Shown: positions 57,953 to 64,000 of the stretch, in pieces
How positions within the stretch are numbered: position 1 is the first letter of the stretch
Layout of the letters: the number at the start of each line of letters is the position of its first letter
Assembly: GCA_020135845.1 (NCBI GenBank)
Contig: JACHTQ010000005.1
Coordinates: 30,517-94,516, forward strand
Direction: 5' to 3'
DNA from: Campylobacter sp. W0018
Lineage (GTDB): Bacteria; Campylobacterota; Campylobacteria; Campylobacterales; Campylobacteraceae
Length of the DNA: 64,000 nucleotides
The notes under the pieces: generated by a model
The model's database searches: none
What the model was told of the DNA's origin: nothing
The model's input: only the letters and a program-made list of their open reading frames with translations
Translations under genes and position numbers: made by a program

Positions 57953-58040
57953 CGGGAGATGGCTGAGTGGTCGAAAGCGGCGGTCTTGAAAACCGTTGAG
58001 GGTAACACCTCCAGGGGTTCGAATCCCTTTCTCCCGGCCA
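57953..58040 (+). tRNA. tRNA-Ser (anticodon TGA)
   Basis: An 88-base class II tRNA with encoded CCA. Acceptor CGGGAGA/TCTCCCG; anticodon loop CTTGAAA giving TGA (reads UCA); a long variable arm. Last of the Gly-Leu-Cys-Ser set. No integrated element is visible at its 3' end. Confidence 0.96.
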
Positions 58041-58105
58041 CTAACTTTTTAAATACTCTATACAAAAACATAATAATATTATATAATCTCCTAAAAAGAA
58101 TTTTA

Positions 58106-59098
58106 ATGGAAGCAATGAAAGAATTTTACATGCAATTAGCCTTAAATGAGGCTTGGAAATATCAATTTTTAACCTACCCTAATCCTGCAGTAGGCTGTGT
58201 GATTTTAGACAAAAATGAAAAAATATTAGCCATAAAAGCACATGAAAAAGCAGGTTTGGCGCATGCAGAACTTAATGCAATTGCTCATGCTTTTAAAAGA
58301 CTAAAGCCTGAAATTTCAATGCCTAAAGAAGCTAATGCCTTGCATGATTTTATTTGCAAAAATCATCAAAATGTATTTAAAGGAGCTATTGCTTTTGTCA
58401 CCTTAGAACCTTGCTCTCATCAGGGAAAAACTCCTCCTTGTGCAAAGCTTTTTAGCGAACTTGGTTTTAAAAAAATTTTTATCAGTGTTAAAGATGAAAA
58501 TGATATCGCAAAAGGCGGAGGAGATTTTTTAAGAAAACAAGGCATAGGGGTAGAATTTGGCATACTCGAAAAAGAAGGAAAAGATCTTTTAAAACCTTTT
58601 TTAAAATGGCAAAAAGGACAATTTAAACTTTTCAAATTGGCCCTTTCTATGAATGGATCAGCTTTAGGAAAAATCGTTAGCAATGAATTAAGTAGAACTT
58701 ATGCTCATAAAATTCGTTCAATCATTGATCTTTTAGTGGTAGGTGGTCAAACCATAAGAAAGGATAAACCAACTTTAGACGCAAGACTTTGTCAAGGAAA
58801 TGCGCCCGATCTTTGTATTTTAAGCCATGAAAAATTAGAAAATTTTGATCACAATATTCCTTTATTTCAAATTCCAAATCGCCAAATTTATACTCAAATT
58901 CCAGAAAAAGCTAGATTTTTAATGTATGAAGGAGGAGAAAATTTTTTAAAAAGTTTTAAAAATGAAATGGATTTATTTTTAATTTTTCAAAGTTCCATTT
59001 TAAATGATCAAAAAAATGTTACAATACCTTTAAATTTAAAACCTCTTTATAAAAATTTTTTAGGAAATGATACCTATGGCATTTATGAATCTGAATAA
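58106..59098 (+). CDS. ribD: Riboflavin biosynthesis protein RibD
   Basis: A 330-residue bifunctional deaminase/reductase for two early steps of riboflavin synthesis. The zinc deaminase motifs are AGLAHAELNAIAHA near residue 48 and LEPCSHQGKTPPCAK near residue 105. The C-terminal reductase region has FKLALSMNGSA and VGGQTIRKDKPTLDARL. A longer reading frame runs back into tRNA-Ser, so the start was put at 58106. An ATG at 58115 with GGAAG just upstream is an equal alternative. Its end overlaps the next gene. Confidence 0.93.
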   Translation: MEAMKEFYMQLALNEAWKYQFLTYPNPAVGCVILDKNEKILAIKAHEKAGLAHAELNAIAHAFKRLKPEISMPKEANALHDFICKNHQNVFKGAIAFVTLEPCSHQGKTPPCAKLFSELGFKKIFISVKDENDIAKGGGDFLRKQGIGVEFGILEKEGKDLLKPFLKWQKGQFKLFKLALSMNGSALGKIVSNELSRTYAHKIRSIIDLLVVGGQTIRKDKPTLDARLCQGNAPDLCILSHEKLENFDHNIPLFQIPNRQIYTQIPEKARFLMYEGGENFLKSFKNEMDLFLIFQSSILNDQKNVTIPLNLKPLYKNFLGNDTYGIYESE

Positions 59099-59588
59099 AA
59101 TTTTTCGTTTAGATTATGATTTTAATTTCTTTAAAATTGAAAAGAAAAGTGATATTAAAAATATTATTTTAAAAGATTATATTTTAAAATCTTACAAAGA
59201 TGAACTTAACCCAAATGGAGAAACTTTTATCTATCAAGGAATAAAAGAGCAAGTTTTTAAAGAAAATGATGAAATTCTTATTTTAAATATTGGTAGAAAA
59301 ATCATATTTTTTAAAAATTTAACCCAAAATTCAGACAATCTTGGCGAAATTCAAACAAAGCAAAGTTTGCTTTTATCTTTTTTATTTTTTGGAGGTTTAT
59401 TTTTTGCTAGCTTATTTTTGATACAATTTAACATAACTGATTTGCTCTTTCTAATCTTATGTATTATAGTATTAATCGCAAGTTCCATTAGTACTAATCT
59501 ATTTTTTAAACATATCAATTTATTAAAAAAATTTTCAAAAAAAGAAATAATAGAATTTTTAAAAAAAAGAAAAAATGTTAAAGCATAA
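59076..59588 (+). CDS. Small two-span membrane protein of unknown function
   Basis: A 170-residue protein. A soluble N-terminal part of about 90 residues is followed by two hydrophobic segments (LLLSFLFFGGLFFASLFLI and LLFLILCIIVLIASSIS). A basic tail with many Lys ends the protein. No family recognised (C. jejuni Cj1623 type). It overlaps the end of ribD by 23 bases and shares a terminator with sdaA. The start is uncertain between 59076 and 59085. Confidence 0.6.
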   Translation: MAFMNLNKIFRLDYDFNFFKIEKKSDIKNIILKDYILKSYKDELNPNGETFIYQGIKEQVFKENDEILILNIGRKIIFFKNLTQNSDNLGEIQTKQSLLLSFLFFGGLFFASLFLIQFNITDLLFLILCIIVLIASSISTNLFFKHINLLKKFSKKEIIEFLKKRKNVKA

Positions 59589-59598
59589 TGCTTTAACA
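59576..59598. terminator. Bidirectional terminator sharing stop codons of the membrane gene and sdaA
   Basis: A perfect 11-bp inverted repeat (59576-59586 with 59588-59598) contains the stop codons of both convergent genes (59586-59588 plus strand; 59593-59595 minus strand). Confidence 0.7.
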
Positions 59599-60957
59599 TA
59601 CAGTTTTTAAATTCGTAGCAAGACCACCTAAAGAAGTTTCTTTGTATTTATAATTCATATCTTTACCGGTTTCATACATTGTTTCTATCACTTCATCAAG
59701 AGTAACTTTAGGGGTTGATTGTCGAGTCATAGCCATTCTTGCTGCACTGATAGCTTTAATCGCTCCAAAAGCATTTCTTTCAATACAAGGAATTTGAACA
59801 AGTCCTGCAACAGGATCGCAAGTTAAACCTAAATGATGCTCCATTGCTACTTCAGCAGCATTGCAAGCTTTAAAGGCATTAGCACCCAAAACTGTAGCCA
59901 TTGCGGCAGCGGCCATAGAACTTGCACTACCAATTTCAGCTTGACATCCAGCTTCAGCTCCACTAATACTTGCATTTTTCTTATATAATGAACCAATTAA
60001 CATGGCCGCTAATAAGAAATTTATGGCCTGTTCATCATTAAAACCTACAGTGTGATTTTTAAGATAAAGCATGACAGCAGGAACAACTGCACAAGCTCCA
60101 TTTGTAGGAGCTGTAACTACTCTAGCACCACTTGCATTTTCCTCTGCGACTGCTAGCGCATATAATGAAATAAAATCAATCATTCCCATAGGATCAGTCG
60201 TCATAGAAATACGCTCGTGTAAGCCTTTGGCTCTGCGTTTTAGATTAAGCTTCCCAGGTAAATACTCTTCGGTAGGATGAATTCCATTATAATAAACTTC
60301 TTGCATCACTTCCCAAATTTCAAGGCAATAAGACCTAATCTCTTCTTTTGTATGAAATTGCAATTCGTATTGATAAGAAAGCTCTGCTAAATTCCAATTA
60401 TTTTTCTCGCAAAATTCAAGAACTTCTTTAGCGCTATTGAGTTCGATTTCATTTTTGCTTGATAAGTTTTGACCTAAATTTTTATTTCTTTTTTCTAATT
60501 CTGCAGCAGTTAAAACAAAACCACCGCCTACAGAATAATAGGTTTCTTCATCGATAAGTTCATCTTTTTCATTAAAAGCTTTAATTTGCATTCCATTTTC
60601 ATGCAAAGGTAAAAAATCTTTAGAAAAAATCAAATCTCTTTCATAATTAAAATTTAATTCTTTTTCTCCACATAGATTGATTTTACCTTTTTCTAAAGCG
60701 TTTTTATTGGCTTCTTCTTGTATAGAGGCACTTAAATTTTTAGCTTCTAAACCATTTAAGCCCCAAATTACAGCCTTATCACTTAAGTGTCCTTTGCCAG
60801 TTAAAGACAAAGAACCATAAAGAGTAACTTGAATTTTAGTTATTTCATCAAGTCTTTTCGCAATCTTTTTGCAAAATAAATTTCCAGCAAGCATAGGTCC
60901 TAAGGTATGCGAAGATGAAGGACCTACACCTATTTTAAAAATACTTAAATTACTCAT
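59593..60957 (-). CDS. sdaA: L-serine dehydratase SdaA
   Basis: A 454-residue iron-sulfur enzyme that converts L-serine to pyruvate and ammonia. It starts MSNLSIFKIGVGPSSSHTLG, the beta-domain signature. SGAEAGCQAEIGSASSMAAA near residue 328 and HHLGLTCDPVAGLVQIPC near residue 370 hold cluster and substrate residues. In C. jejuni serine is a main carbon source and SdaA is needed for colonisation. It is transcribed just after sdaC (six bases apart). Confidence 0.96.
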   Translation of the reverse strand: MSNLSIFKIGVGPSSSHTLGPMLAGNLFCKKIAKRLDEITKIQVTLYGSLSLTGKGHLSDKAVIWGLNGLEAKNLSASIQEEANKNALEKGKINLCGEKELNFNYERDLIFSKDFLPLHENGMQIKAFNEKDELIDEETYYSVGGGFVLTAAELEKRNKNLGQNLSSKNEIELNSAKEVLEFCEKNNWNLAELSYQYELQFHTKEEIRSYCLEIWEVMQEVYYNGIHPTEEYLPGKLNLKRRAKGLHERISMTTDPMGMIDFISLYALAVAEENASGARVVTAPTNGACAVVPAVMLYLKNHTVGFNDEQAINFLLAAMLIGSLYKKNASISGAEAGCQAEIGSASSMAAAAMATVLGANAFKACNAAEVAMEHHLGLTCDPVAGLVQIPCIERNAFGAIKAISAARMAMTRQSTPKVTLDEVIETMYETGKDMNYKYKETSLGGLATNLKTVC

Positions 60958-60963
60958 TATATA

Positions 60964-62238
60964 CTACTTTACAAAATATTCTAAAATAAGATTATGCACA
61001 ACAGCTGAAATAGCTACTATTCCCATAATAGCAATAAAAATATCTAAACCTTTACTGCGGAATTTTGCCAAAATATCAAAACGATAAATACAATAAATTG
61101 GCATCAAGAAAAGTAAAATTGCTAAAACTGGACCACCTATAGTCTCGATAATACCTATAACACTTGGATTTTCATAAGCTACATACCAAGCAATAACAAA
61201 AGTGATAATTGCTGTTAAAGTTTGAGCTAATTTACCTTGAATTTTTCCATTACTTGCTTTATATAAAATACCATTTAAACCTTCTTGGGAACCAAGATAA
61301 TGTCCTAAGAAACTTTTACTGATCGCAACAAGAGCAACAATAGGCCCAACATAAGTTAAAACAGCTACTTGAGGGAATTTATTTGCAATAAAAGTTAAAA
61401 TATTAACATTTTGAGCTTTTGCAGAAGCAAATTCTTCAGGAGTAAAAGTCAAGGCGCAAGAAAAAATAAAAAACATAACCACAAAAACCATTAAAACCAC
61501 AGCTGAAGAAATAATTCTTCTAGCACGAAACTCTGCATTGTCACCATACTCTTTTTTACAAAAACATGCCAAAGATGAAATAATCGGGGAGTGATTAAAA
61601 CTAAATACCATGACAGGAATTACAAGCCATAAAGTCACCCAAAAATTACTTGTTTGAAATACCGAAAAATCTATATTTGTAAATAAAGCTGTATTCCATT
61701 GAGGAATTAAAAGCAATGAAAGGATAAACAAAAATATAATAAAAGGGAAAACAAGAAAACTCATAGCTCTAGTAACTACACCTTCGCCAAAAATTGAAAC
61801 AAGAACTAAAGCGCCTACGATTAAAAAGCTTATCCATATACGAGCTCCGTGAAGTGTTGCTGCATCATAATGAAACTGGTTGATTAAAAATTCAATCAAA
61901 GTTGTTGTAAGATTTGCACTATAAACAAGCAAAATAGGTAAAATAGCAAAAAAATACAACACAGTAATTAAAAATCCACCGCCTTTACCAAAATAACTTT
62001 CTGCAACAAAAGTAATATCATCTTTTGGATTGGAACTTGAAAGAACAAAACGACATAAATTCCTATGAGCCAAATAAGTCATAGGAAAAGCTAAAACAAG
62101 TATAACTAGTAAAGGAATCAATCCACCAAGTCCTGCACTTATAGGTAGCAAAAGCACACCTGCACCAATTGCTGTTCCAAAAAGAGATAACACCCACCTT
62201 ATATCGTGGCTAGTCCATTTATTGTTAGAAGTATTCAT
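60964..62238 (-). CDS. sdaC: Serine transporter SdaC
   Basis: A 424-residue transporter of the HAAAP (STP) family with about eleven hydrophobic segments. The N-terminal helix WVLSLFGTAIGAGVLLLPIS is the family signature, and MVFSFNHSPIISSLACFCKK near residue 200 is also conserved. It imports serine with protons for SdaA downstream. A long AT-rich interval of 232 bases precedes it and must hold the promoter of the sdaC-sdaA operon. Confidence 0.93.
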   Translation of the reverse strand: MNTSNNKWTSHDIRWVLSLFGTAIGAGVLLLPISAGLGGLIPLLVILVLAFPMTYLAHRNLCRFVLSSSNPKDDITFVAESYFGKGGGFLITVLYFFAILPILLVYSANLTTTLIEFLINQFHYDAATLHGARIWISFLIVGALVLVSIFGEGVVTRAMSFLVFPFIIFLFILSLLLIPQWNTALFTNIDFSVFQTSNFWVTLWLVIPVMVFSFNHSPIISSLACFCKKEYGDNAEFRARRIISSAVVLMVFVVMFFIFSCALTFTPEEFASAKAQNVNILTFIANKFPQVAVLTYVGPIVALVAISKSFLGHYLGSQEGLNGILYKASNGKIQGKLAQTLTAIITFVIAWYVAYENPSVIGIIETIGGPVLAILLFLMPIYCIYRFDILAKFRSKGLDIFIAIMGIVAISAVVHNLILEYFVK

Positions 62239-62470
62239 CTGTATTTTCCTTTTTAACGATAAAATAATTAGGCCATTATATCAGATTTTTGTAAATATTA
62301 AAGATACTTTTATTATATAATTAAATTTTTATAAAACATTTTATTAATTAAAAATTAATAAAATAATAAGAATTTAGAAGATGTTATCAAAGTATAGAAA
62401 TATTCTTTCAGTTTTAATTAAAATATTTGAATTTTTTCAAATATTTTAATTATTTTTTAACACTTTACAA

Positions 62471-62887
62471 TTAATGATCCATTTTTTGCCCTAAGATGTT
62501 ACCTTGAGCATCTGTATATATTTTCATATAATTATTTAATTCAAATTTATATCCATTCACTTCTTTACTCACCTCTAGAATTTGTGCGTTTGAAGAAGTG
62601 CTTATCTTAGGCATAATGTTTGGCAAAATACTGTTAGGTAATGCTTGATATTTTCCATCCACTTCTTTCCATTCCCCATTGATCATAAAGTCTATCTCTG
62701 TTCCATTATTTAAAGTTACATCAAAAGAATCAATATCTTTTTTAACTAAAGCAATTTGAGCATTTTTAAAATTTGTATTAATAAATTCTTGCGCATTTTT
62801 TGGAAGAGTATTAGCAGGAACAATAATATCTTTAGCTAAAAGCACTGTAGCTCCTAATAAAGCTGCTAAACCTAATTTTATTTTCAT
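62471..62887 (-). CDS. Secreted PepSY-like small protein
   Basis: A 138-residue exported protein with a signal peptide (LGLAALLGATVLLA, cleaved near residue 19). The remainder has two related halves (LPKNAQEFINTNFKNAQIALVKKD and ILPNIMPKISTSSNAQILEV) as in PepSY-like (DUF2874) repeats, with the ending YTDAQGNILGQ. Such proteins are found in the periplasm of many Bacteroidetes and epsilonproteobacteria with unclear roles. Single gene preceded by a good AGGAG site. Confidence 0.7.
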   Translation of the reverse strand: MKIKLGLAALLGATVLLAKDIIVPANTLPKNAQEFINTNFKNAQIALVKKDIDSFDVTLNNGTEIDFMINGEWKEVDGKYQALPNSILPNIMPKISTSSNAQILEVSKEVNGYKFELNNYMKIYTDAQGNILGQKMDH

Positions 62888-62951
62888 TTTTTCTCCTTTT
62901 TTGTTTTGGTTGCGAGAATTAAATCTAATTTTTGTGAAGTTAATGTGAAAT

Positions 62952-63689
62952 CTAAAAATTTATTTTTAGACTATCTCCTTCAACACTCACTCCTTTACTT
63001 TTTGAAAAATTAATATTTTTTCCATCTTCAAATTTCAAAGTGTCTAAATCTTTTAATTCGATATCATAAGTTAAAATATGTAAAATAATATCATATAAAG
63101 AAAAAAACAATTCCTTTTCATCCATTTTACTTTCACAAACTTCAAATTCTAAACGGTCAAAATTTCTTAGCCCATAAGTATAAGCATTAACACCATTTTC
63201 GCAAGGATATACACTTACATAAACCCAATTGTAAACTGGCAAACGATTTTCTTTTAGCATATTGGCATTTTCTATATAAAATTTAGGCTCTAAAACAACC
63301 CCACCGGTATAAAATCCTAAAGCATTTTTATCTTGCAAACATGCGGATGAAACTTGAGTGAAAAGTTTAGCTTGCTCAAGTTTACTTTCACTTTGACTTA
63401 GTACAGCAACCAAAAGATGGGCTTTGTGCTTTTTTGTCTCTTTTAAAGCATCTTTCCAGATAAAATTAAAATTCGCATAATACTCAGCTTCTTCATTAGG
63501 TATAGGATTTTTAATCAAACTTAGAGTCACAAGCATATTCTTGTGATAAAAAATAACACCATCTTGATTAAAATTCTCATCTGGAATCAAAATATCAAAT
63601 TCATTTTTAAGCAAATTTTGCAATTTTAAAAAGTCAAATTCATCATCACTTAAAAGCACAAAAGAAGTAAAATTATGGTTTTGTTGCAT
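62952..63689 (-). CDS. DUF4261-like cytoplasmic protein of unknown function
   Basis: A 245-residue protein without signal or membrane segments. The C-terminal part (YNWVYVSVYPCENGVNAYTYG followed by LRNFDRLEFEV) resembles DUF4261, whose members have a Trp-Val motif and a Gly-x-x-x-F-x-x-x-E pattern. It has an AAGGAA site and lies alone. Function unknown (C. jejuni Cj1627c type). Confidence 0.65.
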   Translation of the reverse strand: MQQNHNFTSFVLLSDDEFDFLKLQNLLKNEFDILIPDENFNQDGVIFYHKNMLVTLSLIKNPIPNEEAEYYANFNFIWKDALKETKKHKAHLLVAVLSQSESKLEQAKLFTQVSSACLQDKNALGFYTGGVVLEPKFYIENANMLKENRLPVYNWVYVSVYPCENGVNAYTYGLRNFDRLEFEVCESKMDEKELFFSLYDIILHILTYDIELKDLDTLKFEDGKNINFSKSKGVSVEGDSLKINF

Positions 63690-63767
63690 ACTTTTTTCCT
63701 TAGGAATTTCATTATTTAAAATTTATTATATCTTAAAAAATTCATTTTTTAGGGTAGAAATTTTTAA

Positions 63768-63818
63768 AAATTATGATAATTACTATTAATTATAGTTTTA
63801 TTTTTCTTGTAGTATAAT
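63768..63818 (+). promoter_or_regulatory. Fur-like box and -10 element upstream of exbB
   Basis: An AT-rich box (63768-63794, ATGATAAT-type) overlaps the -35 region of a TATAAT at 63813-63818, 37 bases before the exbB ATG. Iron repression of TonB-ExbB-ExbD genes by Fur is usual. Confidence 0.55.
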
Positions 63819-63855
63819 CGTGCGGTTTTAACAAATATTTAATGGGATTTATATA

Positions 63856-64000
63856 ATGGAATTTTTAAGAGATTATATTGATTTAATTATTTTTTTAATT
63901 TTAGGAATAATGGCTTTTATAGCACTTTGGTGTGTTATTGAAAGATTATTATTTTTTAGAAAAATTGATTTTAAAAATTATAAAAATCAAGAAGAATTTG
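63856..64000 (+). CDS. exbB: ExbB energy-transducing protein (5' part, cut by window)
   Basis: The first 48 residues of an ExbB/TolQ/MotA-type protein: MEFLRDYIDLIIFLILGI begins the first membrane helix, followed by FIALWCVIERLLFFRK and a cytoplasmic start. The frame is open to the end of the window. ExbB with ExbD drives TonB, which powers receptors such as ChuA. In NCTC 11168 the gene here is exbB2, followed by exbD2 and tonB2. Confidence 0.85.
   Translation, partial: MEFLRDYIDLIIFLILGIMAFIALWCVIERLLFFRKIDFKNYKNQEEF

Noticed and set aside
57669-58040. Integrated element at the tRNA cluster
   Set aside because: tRNA genes are followed directly by ribD with no integrase or repeated tRNA end.
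57920-58105. Longer start of ribD running back through tRNA-Ser
   Set aside because: This extension translates the tRNA gene and adds residues not found in RibD proteins.
1-64000. Random sequencing error as the general cause of all frameshifts
   Set aside because: Essential genes with many A/T runs are all intact, while lesions are clustered in three accessory loci; individual runs may still be mis-called.

Overview
The window is from an AT-rich epsilonproteobacterium and fits Campylobacter jejuni or a very close relative. The formate dehydrogenase, molybdopterin, tungstate, ribosomal, haem-uptake and serine-use genes follow the order I remember for C. jejuni NCTC 11168 from about Cj1505 to Cj1628. 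Blocks known from that strain are missing (acs, the pxp-like genes after tupA, kgtP, the his cluster between rplQ and dapD, the long segment between adh and infA, the CRISPR-Cas9 locus). Other genes are present that I do not place there (galM, a relaxase gene, a lipase remnant, a type I restriction locus in the Cas9 position). Gene loss plus many broken genes would suit a reduced lineage such as subsp. doylei, but that name is an inference.

Layout. 1-14.9 kb: the end of a selenium-metabolism gene (yedF), the aspartate chemoreceptor Tlp1, then a minus-strand formate dehydrogenase operon (TorD-type chaperone, small Tat protein, selenoprotein fdhA, fdhB, fdhC, fdhD, modE). Next come nspC, a Tat-exported multicopper oxidase and the molybdopterin genes moaD-moaE-moeA. 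14.9-21.8 kb: a type I restriction locus in which hsdR, hsdS and hsdM each carry two disabling mutations, while a DUF262/DUF1524 gene in its middle is intact. 21.8-34.5 kb: housekeeping and metabolic genes (purM, coaE, dapF, dps, pgi, galU), the divergent tungstate transporter tupA/tupBC, mdaB, a lipocalin and a zinc alcohol dehydrogenase. 34.6-37.9 kb: infA-rpmJ-rpsM-rpsK-rpsD-rpoA-rplQ. 38-42.8 kb: dapD, then an accessory insert with a MOBP-type relaxase preceded by a candidate oriT, a lipoprotein, and aldose 1-epimerase. 43-50 kb: mrp, ispDF, an HP1021-type atypical regulator, an ATP-sulfurylase-like gene, pgpA, rpsT and prfA. 50-55 kb: haem utilisation, with hugZ and chuA intact but chuB, chuC and chuD all broken. 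55-64 kb: a radical SAM gene, mutY, a gene with a poly-G tract in its ribosome-binding site, tRNA-Gly/Leu/Cys/Ser, ribD, sdaA-sdaC, two small unknown genes and the start of exbB.

How it fits together. Formate oxidation by the periplasmic FdhABC needs molybdopterin (moaD, moaE, moeA), Mo/W supply (tupABC, modE), sulfuration (fdhD), Tat export and selenium delivery (in-frame UGA with a SECIS-like hairpin; yedF nearby), so several required functions sit in this window. Serine uptake and deamination (sdaC, sdaA) and aspartate sensing fit an amino-acid-using organism. Decay falls on genome defence (hsd), haem import (chuBCD) and a lipase, mostly as one-base changes in A/T runs, while core genes are intact. 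The most notable points are the selenocysteine codon, the candidate oriT beside the relaxase, the intact DUF262 gene inside a dead restriction locus, and the G10 tract next to a start codon.
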